Positions 24,504 through 34,104 of a DNA stretch of 64,000 bases are shown piece by piece. This DNA is from Secundilactobacillus silagei JCM 19001 (GTDB taxonomy: Bacteria > Bacillota > Bacilli > Lactobacillales > Lactobacillaceae), in the NCBI RefSeq assembly GCF_002217945.1, contig NZ_BCMG01000005.1:62001-126000 (forward strand), in the 5' to 3' direction. The stretch's first letter is position 1, and the number at the start of each line of letters is the position of its first letter. The translations under genes were made by a program, and so were the position numbers. The notes beneath the pieces are model-generated. The model made no database searches, was not told the DNA's origin, and was given only the letters and a program-made list of their open reading frames with translations.

Positions 24504-25478
24504 TTAAGCGCCTGCGTTTTCAAACCGGAGTGCCAATGAAGCAGCACCAATTGCACCAGCATCATTACCAAGCTGAGCCAGCTTAATTCGGGTTGAATCA
24601 CGAACAGCAGGAAAGGTGTTTTCCTGGAAGTAACGGGTAGTTGGTTGCAGTAAGGTGTTACCGGCTGCTGAAACACCACCACCAATGATAATATTGGCAG
24701 GATTTAAGATATTGGCACAGTTAGCTAATGCTAAACCAAGGTAAGAAGAAACCTTATCCACGATCCGGTTAGCTAAGATATCACCATTATCGGCCAAGTA
24801 GACCACCATCTTAGAGGTAACTTCTTCATGGTTATCAAAGAGTTCCTTCAACCGTGATTTACCGGTAAATTCAGCCGCCATGTCCTTAGCAACGTGGACG
24901 ATCCCAGTTGCTGAAGAGTACTGTTCAAGACAGCCGCGTTTGCCACAAGTACATAGGTAGCCGTTTGGTTGTACCGTAATATGCCCAATCTCACCAGCAC
25001 CACCGTTAATCCCGTGTAAGAGTTGGCCGCCAGCAATGACACCGCCGCCGACACCAGTTCCAAGGGTGACAAAAATGACGTCTTGATCCTTTTCGCCGGC
25101 ACCCTTCCAGAACTCACCCAGAGCGGCAACGTTAGCATCGTTTTCCAAAACGAGTTGTAAACCAACACCTGCTTGAATCTGATCACGCACGTGCTGAGTG
25201 GTCTTCCAATTTAAGTTGAAAGCACCAATAACTGTCCCATTTTCAATATCGACAGCCCCTGGCGTACCCATTCCGATACCCATAAACTGATCCTTAGTAT
25301 AACCAGCATCCGTCATCGTTTTCTTAAGTGACGTAATAATATTCGGCACAATGTGCTTACCATTTTCACTGATATCAGTAGGAATGCTCCACTTTTGCAG
25401 AATGTCGCCATCCTGAGAGACAAACGCAATCTTAGTGGTGGTCCCACCTAAATCAATACCAATCAAACTCTTTGCCAT
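24504..25478 (-). CDS. glcK: ROK-family glucokinase
   Basis: Phosphorylates glucose to glucose-6-phosphate. The ROK hallmarks are present: phosphate loop DLGGTTTK (residues 9-16), catalytic ENDAN with D114, and the zinc site with H166, C176, C178 and C183 (CTCGKRGCLEQ). At 324 residues it is the normal size for the GlcK of Bacilli, which can act in sugar metabolism and carbon regulation. It follows the yqgQ gene by 19 bases, matching the yqgP-yqgQ-glcK order of Bacillus and lactobacilli. Confidence 0.94.
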   Translation of the reverse strand: MAKSLIGIDLGGTTTKIAFVSQDGDILQKWSIPTDISENGKHIVPNIITSLKKTMTDAGYTKDQFMGIGMGTPGAVDIENGTVIGAFNLNWKTTQHVRDQIQAGVGLQLVLENDANVAALGEFWKGAGEKDQDVIFVTLGTGVGGGVIAGGQLLHGINGGAGEIGHITVQPNGYLCTCGKRGCLEQYSSATGIVHVAKDMAAEFTGKSRLKELFDNHEEVTSKMVVYLADNGDILANRIVDKVSSYLGLALANCANILNPANIIIGGGVSAAGNTLLQPTTRYFQENTFPAVRDSTRIKLAQLGNDAGAIGAASLALRFENAGA

Positions 25479-25497
25479 GAACTTGTTTCCTCCAGAC

Positions 25498-25707
25498 TTA
25501 TTTCGTGTTCTCTCGTAATTCTTCGAGACGGTGCTCGTGTGTTAAAACTAACTTCGCATGCGCAAACGTTTTGTGATCGATCACCTTAGCATCATGAAGA
25601 TGGTCCAGTTCCAAGGCCATGACCTCAATATCCCACAAACGTTTGCCGACATAAACGTAAATTCCAAATTGTTTTAGCAGCTGTTGTACATCATAGAGCG
25701 TTTTCAT
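25498..25707 (-). CDS. YqgQ/DUF910 family protein
   Basis: A 69-residue cytosolic protein beginning MKTLYDVQQLLKQFGIYVYVGKR, the diagnostic N-terminus of the YqgQ family; the family structure is a small helical bundle suggested to bind single-stranded nucleic acid, function unproven. ATG at 25707 has GGAGGATG; an upstream ATG at 25731 has no site. Position between the rhomboid gene and glcK is conserved in Firmicutes. Confidence 0.88.
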   Translation of the reverse strand: MKTLYDVQQLLKQFGIYVYVGKRLWDIEVMALELDHLHDAKVIDHKTFAHAKLVLTHEHRLEELRENTK

Positions 25708-25746
25708 TTCGACATCCTCCGAAATTCGCACGACTACTTTTCTATT

Positions 25747-26421
25747 TTACAACGTTACGCCATAATAGTATAGCCCAACCATAATGAGAATGGCAACGAT
25801 TACAGCAATAATTCGCTTAACCGAACTGATTCGCCCTAATTTAGGCACGCCAACAACGTAGGCCATAAGAAATCCAATGACTAACCCGCCAATGTGGCCA
25901 AAAATATCTGTACCGGGGCTGAAAAGATCGAACGCCAGATTAAGCACAGTAAACATCAAAAACGTTTTTGTCATTTGACGGATATAGGGGTTCTCCCAAA
26001 AAGACTCCCCTAGCATCAGAAAAGCGCCAAAGAGGCCAAAAATGGCTGTACTAGCACCTGCCGAAATCGCATTGGGATTAAATGCAAAGCTCGCTAGATT
26101 GCCACCAATGCCTGATAATAAGAAAATGATCAGGTAGCGCCAATGGCCAAAAATGGCCTCAATTTGAAAGCCAATAAAGTAAAGTGTCACCATGTTAAAC
26201 AAAATGTGTTCAAAACCCATGTGCAGAAAAATGGGGGTGATCAATCGCCACCATTGCCCAGCCGTAATCAGGGGGTTGTATTTAGCCCCAAAGTTGACCA
26301 ATACCTGGGTATTTTGACTGCCACCAGCTAGCGTCATTGCACCATACACGATAACCATCAGGACAATTAAGCCAACGGTCACGTATGGCCCAGCTAACCA
26401 GCGTTTCAGTTGTTGCTGCAT
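25747..26421 (-). CDS. Rhomboid-family intramembrane serine protease
   Basis: Polytopic protease with six or seven membrane segments in 224 residues. The catalytic Ser is S124 in GASTAIFG and the catalytic His is H176 in FGHIGG; the HxxxxHxxxN signature in the second segment (H67, H72, N76) is complete. It lacks the N-terminal cytosolic and TPR parts of Bacillus YqgP. ATG at 26421 follows AGGGGGG; the longer frame to 26514 overlaps the neighbour and has no site. Confidence 0.93.
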   Translation of the reverse strand: MQQQLKRWLAGPYVTVGLIVLMVIVYGAMTLAGGSQNTQVLVNFGAKYNPLITAGQWWRLITPIFLHMGFEHILFNMVTLYFIGFQIEAIFGHWRYLIIFLLSGIGGNLASFAFNPNAISAGASTAIFGLFGAFLMLGESFWENPYIRQMTKTFLMFTVLNLAFDLFSPGTDIFGHIGGLVIGFLMAYVVGVPKLGRISSVKRIIAVIVAILIMVGLYYYGVTL

Positions 26422-26431
26422 ATTTGCCCCC

Positions 26432-26983
26432 CTAGCGGCTTGTGATGACGTGCTGAACGAGAATATCCGTTTCAGCAACTGGCCAGGTTGGTGTTTTAAA
26501 CATTTGAGCTTCAAAAGCCAGAGTCACTGTTCGGCCCTGATAATCAGCTAAGAAACGGTCGTAATAGCCACCGCCGAAACCTAATCGAGCACCCTTTTTG
26601 GTAAAGCCCAGACCGGGAACAACAACTAGATCAATTTGATCTTTCGCTACGGCAGTCCCGTTTTCCGGTTCCATAATGCCAAAGTTAGATTCTTTTAGAA
26701 CACTAGCATCCGTCAATGGCAGAAAAATCATTCGCCGATCAGTACTAAACGTCTTGGGAACAACGACCTGTTTGCGGGCTTGTTTAGCCGCTTCAATAAT
26801 CGGTTTGGTGTCCAGTTCAAAACCAGTCGACAGCGTAATCGCCACTGTCTGGCTATGATTCCACTCTTCGGATTCAAATAACCGTTCATATAAAATTCCA
26901 GCTTGAAAACGATGCACATCATCTGGCATGGAATTTAACGCTGCAATAATTTGTTCACGAACTGCTTTTTTTGTTGCCACCAC
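26432..26983 (-). CDS. 5-formyltetrahydrofolate cyclo-ligase family protein
   Basis: Converts 5-formyl-THF to 5,10-methenyl-THF with ATP. The signature GFTKKGARLGFGGGYYDRFL is at about residue 130, and the N-terminal basic KKAVREQI segment is typical; 183 residues is the normal length. GTG at 26983 (or the next GTG at 26980) follows AGGAGGAAT. The gene lies 10 bases upstream of the rhomboid gene, as in many lactobacilli. Confidence 0.92.
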   Translation of the reverse strand: MVATKKAVREQIIAALNSMPDDVHRFQAGILYERLFESEEWNHSQTVAITLSTGFELDTKPIIEAAKQARKQVVVPKTFSTDRRMIFLPLTDASVLKESNFGIMEPENGTAVAKDQIDLVVVPGLGFTKKGARLGFGGGYYDRFLADYQGRTVTLAFEAQMFKTPTWPVAETDILVQHVITSR

Positions 26984-27004
26984 CGATTCCTCCTATTCTT
27001 AAAT

Positions 27005-27034
27005 AAAAAAGGCGCAGGCTCATCGCCTATGCCT
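27005..27034 (-). terminator. Hairpin after rpmG
   Basis: On the minus strand GGCATAGGC pairs with GCCTGCGCC (two weak pairs) before a T run; an attenuator or terminator between rpmG and the downstream cluster. Confidence 0.6.
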
Positions 27035-27184
27035 TTACTTTGTTTCTTTGTGTAACGTCACCTTGTGTTGACGTGGGCAATACTTCTTCAGTTCTACCCG
27101 GTCAGGATTGTTACGACGGTTTTTACTTGATAAGTAGTTTTGTTCGTGACATTCGGTACATTCTAATGTAATGTGTACGCGCAT
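27035..27184 (-). CDS. rpmG: 50S ribosomal protein L33
   Basis: A 49-residue ribosomal protein. The first zinc-binding pair CTEC is present, but the second reads YCPRQH with one Cys replaced, the half-degenerate form common in lactobacilli. The [14 protein letters not shown] core is diagnostic. ATG at 27184 has GGGAGGTC; a longer frame to 27220 is not needed. L33 paralogues with and without zinc sites are known in Firmicutes. Confidence 0.94.
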   Translation of the reverse strand: MRVHITLECTECHEQNYLSSKNRRNNPDRVELKKYCPRQHKVTLHKETK

Positions 27185-27331
27185 GGCTTCTGACCTCCCT
27201 ACGTTTTTAAGATTTGGCAAATAGCCTTAACTCGTAGTATTTTATCATTTATTCAAACTAATTACCAGCCCAAATATTATATTTGTTAAGTAAATTTACT
27301 TTACAGCTAATATTTAACCGCAATTTAAATT

Positions 27332-29455
27332 CTATTGTTGCGGTTGCGCTGTCTGCTGAACGTTCGAGCTATTTGAACTGCTGGTTCCCGATTTCAGAGT
27401 TGAAGTCGACTGAACCGTATCCCAATAAGCTTGGTAAATTGACTTAGCCAGCTTCATGTTATTATCTTCGGCGTTGTAATCCAGGTTTGGCATTGCCAAG
27501 GCAACCACCACTTGTGGGTGGGTCGAAGGGGCATATGAAGCTAGACTCAGCGTAACCGTTTCAGTCCCCTTATAGAAGGTTTGAGCAGTCCCGGTCTTAG
27601 CAGAGATCTCTGGTTTAATGGTATCCAGTTCCCCACCAGTCTTCCAGGTGTTAGTCCCATGAACAACGTCATAGAGACCTTCCGTAACCATTTTACGTTG
27701 GGCTGATGTCATGTCAATGTGGTTCAATACGGTTGGTGTAACGGAATCCTTCACCGCACCTAAACCGCCATTTTTACTCGTCCCTCTAATTGAGGACAAA
27801 ATGTGCGGCTGAATTCGGTAACCGCCATTAGCAATCGTGGACATATACTGTGCCACTTGAATCGTGGTGTAGGCATCGTAGTTCCCATAGGCTTCATCCA
27901 AGGCATTCCCTAAATGGGCTCTAGAACTCGATCCAGCCAGCCCAGTGGTTTCACCAGGCAGGTCAATACCGGTTTTAACACCTAAACCAAACTGGTTAAA
28001 GTACCCGCGTAACTTATTGAAGATATTCGGGTTCATATTCAGTGCAGCACCTTCATGGTAGTGGAACCCAGCTTCCTTCATCGCTAATTGCATCATGTAG
28101 GAGTTAGAAGAAACTTCCAGTGCAGTTGACGCGTTGACGGCCATGTTGGCACCACCATTTTTGTTAAACCAAGAAGCTTTCTTGGTTCCGCCAACCGTAA
28201 TTGGCATATCGGTCAGGGTACTGTTTTCCGGCGTGATCACGCCATCCATCAAAGCACCCGAAACCATCGCACCCTTAACTACTGACCCCATGGTAATGGA
28301 GTTATTAATGGCACCTAAGGCGTTATTAGTGATCTTTTGAGTGCTTGGGTTACGGTCAACCCCCGCCATCCCAATAATGTTACCATTGTTAGGATTCATG
28401 ACAACCGCGTAGGTCCCAGTAGAAACCCCACCGGCACCACCTTCAGCTTGACGAACTAAGGATTGCAGTTTCTTTTGGAACCCAGCATTAATGGTCAGTT
28501 GCAGGTTATCACCTTTTTGTCCGCCATAACGCTTAACTTCCTTCATGATCTTAGTACCTGAAACTTCCACGTCAGTTTGTGACTTACTGCCTCGCAAAAC
28601 TGGTTCGTACTGCTGTTCAAGGTAACTTTGACCAACCGAATCGTTGCGGGAATAACCCTGTGCCAAGTACTGATTGACCTTATTATCTGGCAGCCCAATT
28701 TTTTCGGAAGAAACCGTCCCTAGAATACTCTTGAGCGAACTGCCGTATGGATAATCACGGGTCCAGCTTGTACCGACCTTGACACCTGGTAATTCACCTA
28801 AGTGTTCACCAACTTCTGCCAATTCCTTACCAGTCACACCCGTTTCTTTAATATAGGTGGTTGATAATGAATAAGCACCGCTCATTCGAGCGTAGATCAT
28901 GGCGTCATTTTTTTGCTGTTTACTTAATTTGAAAGCAGCAGGATGGGCATACAGATATTGAAGTTCTTTGTTATTCACATCTGACTGAGCGGCATTTTTG
29001 ATCCCTGGAATATTTGAATCAACTTGCTTTTCCCGTGAAGAAGATGCTAAGAAATAATCTGCTCGGTTACGTCTAGTCAGCGAATCAGTTGGGACCTTTA
29101 AATACTTGCCCAACCGGTTAGCCGTCCGGTACATATCCGGTGCCATGACGTTGACACCCTTAGTATAACTGATGGCCTGGTGGGTTTTATTCCCAACCAG
29201 GACCCGGCCAGTAGAGTCGAAGATCATGCCCCGTTGCACATTATTGGTTTCAACGGTACTGTCGGTCCGGCTCACTTCGGCTTTAAGCTGCGTGCCGTGG
29301 AGAATTTGTAAATATGCTAACTGTGCAATTAACGCCGCAAATAACAGTCCCACAATAATGAAGAGAAAGTTCATTCTAAATGGAATCTGAGCTGTGGTTG
29401 ACGTCTTATTGCGAGACGTTCGGTGTTGAGTAACTCGACTAAAGAAATTTTTCAA
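27332..29455 (-). CDS. Class B penicillin-binding protein (PBP2b-type transpeptidase)
   Basis: Membrane-anchored peptidoglycan transpeptidase of 707 residues. Order of parts: cytosolic tail, one membrane segment (about 28-50), dimerisation domain with RGMIFDSTGRVL, and the transpeptidase domain with S391-V-V-K, S449-S-N and K620-TG. The Gln/Ser-rich C-terminal tail (after about residue 685) is lineage-specific. Class B PBPs of this type serve elongation in rods and cocci; the family assignment to PBP2b is from overall layout. It stands alone between rpmG and the divergent yfhO-like gene. Confidence 0.9.
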   Translation of the reverse strand: MKNFFSRVTQHRTSRNKTSTTAQIPFRMNFLFIIVGLLFAALIAQLAYLQILHGTQLKAEVSRTDSTVETNNVQRGMIFDSTGRVLVGNKTHQAISYTKGVNVMAPDMYRTANRLGKYLKVPTDSLTRRNRADYFLASSSREKQVDSNIPGIKNAAQSDVNNKELQYLYAHPAAFKLSKQQKNDAMIYARMSGAYSLSTTYIKETGVTGKELAEVGEHLGELPGVKVGTSWTRDYPYGSSLKSILGTVSSEKIGLPDNKVNQYLAQGYSRNDSVGQSYLEQQYEPVLRGSKSQTDVEVSGTKIMKEVKRYGGQKGDNLQLTINAGFQKKLQSLVRQAEGGAGGVSTGTYAVVMNPNNGNIIGMAGVDRNPSTQKITNNALGAINNSITMGSVVKGAMVSGALMDGVITPENSTLTDMPITVGGTKKASWFNKNGGANMAVNASTALEVSSNSYMMQLAMKEAGFHYHEGAALNMNPNIFNKLRGYFNQFGLGVKTGIDLPGETTGLAGSSSRAHLGNALDEAYGNYDAYTTIQVAQYMSTIANGGYRIQPHILSSIRGTSKNGGLGAVKDSVTPTVLNHIDMTSAQRKMVTEGLYDVVHGTNTWKTGGELDTIKPEISAKTGTAQTFYKGTETVTLSLASYAPSTHPQVVVALAMPNLDYNAEDNNMKLAKSIYQAYWDTVQSTSTLKSGTSSSNSSNVQQTAQPQQ

Positions 29456-29626
29456 TGTCCTAACGCTCCTTATCTAACTTCATTATTCTACCAGAATTTT
29501 CCTAACGAAACCATTAACACTGAACGGTTTTAAAACTTTTTATGAGTTTTTTATGATATGCTAAATACTTAGAATCATACTCGTAGATGAATCACCATTT
29601 TACGGGGTTATCGGAGGTTTTTATTC

Positions 29627-32260
29627 TTGAAAATATTCATTCAATGGGTGCGTCAGCACGAAAAATTATCATTACTGATCTTAAGCTTTTGCATTCCAGC
29701 TGCCGTGATGGCCGCCTACTTTAGCTATCGCGGTATGGGACCGTTCGGCAATTCAACTTTGCTCACCGTGGATCTCGGTCAGCAGTACGTTGATTTTTTT
29801 GCCTATTTTCGCCATACCCTGCTCAGTCATCCCAGCGGCTTATTTTACACGTTTCAAAAAGCGCTCGGTGGCGAAATGTTTGGCGTGTGGACTTATTATC
29901 TCATGAGTCCCTTTAATTTGCTCCTGTTATTATTTCCCGATAAATCGCTGCCCAGTGCGATCTACTGGATCACCATTCTGAAGTATGGCGCTGCCGGACT
30001 GAGCTTTGCTTGGTTATTAATGAAGACTAAGGTTCAAAAACACCTGCCAGTACTGGCTTTCTCAACGAGTTACGCGTTGATGGGCTGGATGGTTGCTAAC
30101 CAGCTCAACTTGATGTGGCTGGACGCGGTCATTATTTTACCCCTGATCATCTGGGGCATCATCCGCCTCGTTGACACGGGAAAAATGCGCGTCTATGTTG
30201 GCTGGCTGGCGGCCCTTTTGATCATCAACTACTACATGGCTTATATGGTGTGCCTATTTGCCGGTCTCTTCTTTTTGTGGTACTGGCTGTCAAACACCCA
30301 TTGGGGTAAAGACGCTATGCACTCACTGGGCCGCTTCGTTGGGGGCTCACTACTAGCGGCGGGGATTGCCGCCGTTACCCTGCTGCCCACGTGGTACTCT
30401 TTAGCCATCAGTAAGAACCAGTATACGCAAACGGACTGGTCCGCTAAGTTCGAATATTTCCCACCTAAAATGCTTGCCAAATTCTTCTTAGGCAGTTTCA
30501 ATTTTAGCCAGATGCCAAAGGGAACGCCCAACTTGTTCATTGGCAGCATCATGGTCTTAGGGGCCATCTTTTATTTCTTACAAAAAAATCATCGTCCACG
30601 CACAAAATGGTTAGCGTTAGCGATGACCTTGATTTTAGCACTGTCAATGTGTTTTGAGCCACTAGATCTACTATGGCACGGGATGCAGTTTCCCATCTGG
30701 TACCCCTACCGCTTTTCTTTTGTCGTCAGCTTTTGGCTGATCTGGCTAGCGGCTAACGCATTAAATGCCGAATTCACCCCAACGTTAAAACAGCTGATCG
30801 TGCCAATCCTAATTTGCACAGCTACCGTGGCTTACGTCTGGATCAATGTCGGCCAATTTTCATTTTTAAGTCAAAACCAGATGCTGATCGGCAGTTTATT
30901 GCTGGTCGCCGCGTTTTGCTTAATCGCACTGCCTAATAAGCAGCCGTGGTTTTATCAAGTGGCCTTCGTTTTGTTTGCCGTTATCGAAATGTCCAGCAAC
31001 GCCACCACCAGTTTGAACCGGATCAGTTACGTCACGAAACCGGAATATCAAAATTATCAGCAAGTCTTAGCGACACAATCAGCTAAGATCACTGATCATG
31101 ACCACAGCTGGTACCGGATGACGCCAACCTTTATGCGGACTAAAAACGATCCTTTATCCGGACAATTCAATGGTGGTTCCGTCTTCTCATCAACGCTTGA
31201 AAAGAGCATGCCAACCTTTATGGGGAACATGGGTGAACCTGACGGCGACGGCTTTGTCACCTACACCAACGGTACGTTACTGAGTGATTCGCTGCTCAAC
31301 ATGAAGTACGTCATGAACCGGCAATCCAATTCCGGGACGTTAGCAGCCAATGTCATTGATCCAGTTTCTACGCGAGCTGATCTAACGACTTATCAGCGGG
31401 TTCGCAAAGATGGTTTGATCACGACCTACAAAAATCCTGACGCCTTACCATTAGGATTTCTGTCCAGCAACAAGATTTTGACTTTAGATAATACCACGAA
31501 GGATCCAACCCAGTATCAGGCAAATCTGTGGGCCGGCTTAACCGGTAATCCTCAAGATCAACACCTGTTCACCGCGCAGAACTTTGATCACGTGGTCTTC
31601 CAAAACGTGAAGCAGCAGACCAAGCTGACCGGGGCGATCCTACAGAAAAATAACCTCATCAAGCCCGGTGTCATCACCTTTAACTTTACGCCCAAGACCA
31701 ATAATGCTTACTACCTGACGTTAGGCTCAAATTTGATTGACGATAACGTGTCCATGCGGTTAAATAACCATCCGCTGGCCCAATACCCCACCTACCGCAA
31801 TACCATTGTGGTCAACATCGCTGATCACCAAAAGGGCAAACCGGTCAAGTTACAATTAACTCTAAAAAAGTCAACTCTGTGGTTGCAAAACTTCACGCTG
31901 TATCAATTTAACAACCAGCAATTTAAAGCTGGGCAGCAAAAATTGGCGGCCAACCCAATGATCGTCAAACAGCACAGTCAGAGCAGTTTGACCGGCTCAG
32001 TTAAGGTTAAACCTCACCGAGCAACGTTAATGACCACCATCCCCTACAGCCAAGGCTGGCACGTAACGGTGGACGGCCATCCTGCTAAACCGGTCAAAGT
32101 TGCCGGGATCTTCACTGCTCTAAAACTGACTCATGGCCAGCACACGATTCACTTTAGATACTGGCCGCCAATGCTGAATATTGGCCTGCTGATTACGATT
32201 ATCAGCTTGGGTATTTGCGCCATTTCAATTTATTGGCAACGAAGGAAAAACAAATATTAA
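29627..32260 (+). CDS. YfhO family multi-pass membrane protein (GT-C fold)
   Basis: A large membrane protein of 877 residues: about twelve membrane segments in the first 450 residues, then an extracellular domain, and a final C-terminal segment followed by RRKNKY. The N-terminal loop with DLGQQYVDFF and the SLPSAIYWITILKYGAAGLSFA segment are typical of YfhO. Family members act in glycosylation of lipoteichoic or wall teichoic acids, using lipid-linked sugars; direct activity is not visible. Start is TTG at 29627 behind GGAGG. Confidence 0.88.
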   Translation: MKIFIQWVRQHEKLSLLILSFCIPAAVMAAYFSYRGMGPFGNSTLLTVDLGQQYVDFFAYFRHTLLSHPSGLFYTFQKALGGEMFGVWTYYLMSPFNLLLLLFPDKSLPSAIYWITILKYGAAGLSFAWLLMKTKVQKHLPVLAFSTSYALMGWMVANQLNLMWLDAVIILPLIIWGIIRLVDTGKMRVYVGWLAALLIINYYMAYMVCLFAGLFFLWYWLSNTHWGKDAMHSLGRFVGGSLLAAGIAAVTLLPTWYSLAISKNQYTQTDWSAKFEYFPPKMLAKFFLGSFNFSQMPKGTPNLFIGSIMVLGAIFYFLQKNHRPRTKWLALAMTLILALSMCFEPLDLLWHGMQFPIWYPYRFSFVVSFWLIWLAANALNAEFTPTLKQLIVPILICTATVAYVWINVGQFSFLSQNQMLIGSLLLVAAFCLIALPNKQPWFYQVAFVLFAVIEMSSNATTSLNRISYVTKPEYQNYQQVLATQSAKITDHDHSWYRMTPTFMRTKNDPLSGQFNGGSVFSSTLEKSMPTFMGNMGEPDGDGFVTYTNGTLLSDSLLNMKYVMNRQSNSGTLAANVIDPVSTRADLTTYQRVRKDGLITTYKNPDALPLGFLSSNKILTLDNTTKDPTQYQANLWAGLTGNPQDQHLFTAQNFDHVVFQNVKQQTKLTGAILQKNNLIKPGVITFNFTPKTNNAYYLTLGSNLIDDNVSMRLNNHPLAQYPTYRNTIVVNIADHQKGKPVKLQLTLKKSTLWLQNFTLYQFNNQQFKAGQQKLAANPMIVKQHSQSSLTGSVKVKPHRATLMTTIPYSQGWHVTVDGHPAKPVKVAGIFTALKLTHGQHTIHFRYWPPMLNIGLLITIISLGICAISIYWQRRKNKY

Positions 32261-32262
32261 TT

Positions 32263-32318
32263 AAAATAACACCAGTCGAATCATCATTCTAGTGATGACT
32301 CGACTGGTGTTATTTTTT
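32263..32318. terminator. Bidirectional terminator
   Basis: AATAACACCAGTCGA pairs with TCGACTGGTGTTATT, with inner GTGATGACT/CATCA bases and flanking A/T runs. Confidence 0.88.
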
Positions 32319-32338
32319 AACCTTGAAAATGAACTGGC

Positions 32339-32644
32339 TTACATTTCACCGTTTTCAACGTAGTTATATCTGGGACTATCATGATCGGCATCATAGTCAA
32401 TGATCAGATCATAACCCTTGAAAAACCAGCGGTCATCTTCAGGAACGTAGTAGTTAACCCCATCTTTTTTAGTGATCGCATATGGGTTTTCAGGATGGTC
32501 GTCAGGTGTCATGGCCAAAGAGAATCCCTCATGAACCGGTGTACTGCCATAGACCTTACCAAAGAAGCGGACACCACGGCCGTCTGACAGCCCCATTTCG
32601 CTCTGAAACCACTTACTGACGCGATCAGTTACAATAATTTTCAT
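32339..32644 (-). CDS. HesB/IscA-like fold protein without cysteines (YneR-like)
   Basis: A 101-residue protein of the HesB/IscA-like Fe-S biosynthesis family, recognised from GVRFFGKVYGSTPVHEGFSLAM and the segment preceding VPEDDRWFF. True A-type carriers have three conserved Cys; this protein has none in the predicted frame, so it cannot carry a cluster by that site. The YneR group of Firmicutes has the same feature. ATG at 32644 follows GGGAGG. Single-gene unit. Confidence 0.82.
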   Translation of the reverse strand: MKIIVTDRVSKWFQSEMGLSDGRGVRFFGKVYGSTPVHEGFSLAMTPDDHPENPYAITKKDGVNYYVPEDDRWFFKGYDLIIDYDADHDSPRYNYVENGEM

Positions 32645-32779
32645 GACGACAGACCTCCCTATTTTGCACAAATGTTTGCGCTTTCATTCAACTCATTTAT
32701 ACCTTAAGTTTCACAAAAGTGCAAGTTATCAGAATCATCATGGGTACCGACCGTCGTTAAAAGGCCTTTAAAGTCAGCA

Positions 32780-32812
32780 AAAGAGCCACCCTAATTAAGA
32801 GTGGCTCTTGGT
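32780..32812 (-). terminator. Terminator after greA
   Basis: On the minus strand AAGAGCCACTC and GGGTGGCTCTTTT form an 11-bp stem around TTAATTA. Confidence 0.85.
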
Positions 32813-32838
32813 CATATTATCGAAAAAGTTTGTGAAAT

Positions 32839-33324
32839 CTATGAAGCATCTTCAACTTTTAGAATTTTAACTTTCATATCGCCGGCGGGAATTGCAATCG
32901 TGACTTCTTCGTTGACCTTGTGGCCTAACAAGCCCTTAGCAATCGGTGAGTCGTTCGAGATCTTACCAGACATTGGATCAGCTTCAGCTGCCCCAACGAT
33001 GGAGTATGATTCTGGATCTTCATCGGGTAATTCCTTGAAGGTAACCTTCTTACCCACGTTGACTTCATCCTTATCAGTCGCACCGTTATCGACCACATCA
33101 GCGTATTGCAGCATGTGTTCAACCGTGGTGATTCGACTCTCAAGCATACTTTGTTCGTCCTTAGCAGACTCGTATTCAGAGTTTTCAGAAAGGTCCCCAA
33201 AGCCACGCGCGATTTGAATGCGTTTGATGACTTCAGGACGCTTGTTCATTTTTAAATCTTCTAATTCTTTTTCCAACTTAGTTTTACCATCAGCGGTCAT
33301 TGGATATGATTTTTGTTCAGCCAA
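32839..33324 (-). CDS. greA: Transcription elongation factor GreA
   Basis: Stimulates RNA cleavage by backtracked RNA polymerase. The N-terminal coiled coil carries the catalytic acidic tip [10 protein letters not shown], and the C-terminal FKBP-like domain has [18 protein letters not shown]. Length 161 is normal. The start is a TTG at 33324 behind GAGGTG. It is preceded by udk by about 97 bases, the usual mltG-udk-greA order of Lactobacillales. Confidence 0.97.
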   Translation of the reverse strand: MAEQKSYPMTADGKTKLEKELEDLKMNKRPEVIKRIQIARGFGDLSENSEYESAKDEQSMLESRITTVEHMLQYADVVDNGATDKDEVNVGKKVTFKELPDEDPESYSIVGAAEADPMSGKISNDSPIAKGLLGHKVNEEVTIAIPAGDMKVKILKVEDAS

Positions 33325-33420
33325 AATAGCACCTCATTACAATTTTATTGTTTACCGTCGCCTACAATAGCATGCGACAATCTTTCATGCAAGTTTTAAT
33401 TTTGAATCCGGTCGCGCGAA

Positions 33421-34074
33421 CTACTTCGCCCGGCCATTTTTCTTTTGTGCCAAAATGGAACGGATCTTGGTCGTCAAAAGATCAATGGCGACTTGGTTTT
33501 CGCCACCTTCTGGTACGATCAGATCAGCGTAACGCTTGGTTGGTTCGACGAATTGGTGATACATCGGTTTAACGGTCGTCAGGTACTGCTTGATGATCCC
33601 ATCAAGATCCCGCTGGCGTTCCTTAATATCCCGTTCGATTCGCCGAATGATTCGAATATCGTCATCCGTATCAACGAACACCTTGATATCCATCAAATTA
33701 CGCAGCCGTTCATCATCCAAGATCAAAATGCCCTCAAGAATGATGACGTCCTTAGGTTCTTGATGAATGGTCTGCGCACTACGGGTATACTGCGTGTAAT
33801 CATACACTGGTTTTTCAATAGCGTGATTATCCCGAAGCTGCTTTAACTGTTCGATCAATAGATCGGTGTCAAATGCCAATGGATGGTCGTAGTTAACTGC
33901 TTTACGTTGTGCCATCGTCATCTTGGCCTGGTCATTATAATAAGCATCCTGCTGCAAAATCATGATCGATTCATTTTGCAATTGATCGTAAATCGCACGG
34001 CTAACCGTCGTTTTTCCACTGCTAGAACCACCGGTAACCCCAATGATTACTGGTCTTGACTGTTGTACTGACAT
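33421..34074 (-). CDS. udk: Uridine kinase
   Basis: Phosphorylates uridine and cytidine with GTP/ATP. The P-loop GGSSSGKTT is at residues 15-23, followed by QQDAYYNDQ and [12 protein letters not shown], diagnostic of Udk; 217 residues is normal. It belongs to the mltG-udk-greA group, with ATG at 34074 and GAAGGG upstream at a slightly long spacing. Confidence 0.96.
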   Translation of the reverse strand: MSVQQSRPVIIGVTGGSSSGKTTVSRAIYDQLQNESIMILQQDAYYNDQAKMTMAQRKAVNYDHPLAFDTDLLIEQLKQLRDNHAIEKPVYDYTQYTRSAQTIHQEPKDVIILEGILILDDERLRNLMDIKVFVDTDDDIRIIRRIERDIKERQRDLDGIIKQYLTTVKPMYHQFVEPTKRYADLIVPEGGENQVAIDLLTTKIRSILAQKKNGRAK

Positions 34075-34104
34075 GAGTAAGTTAATCCCTTCAATATAAA
34101 ATGA

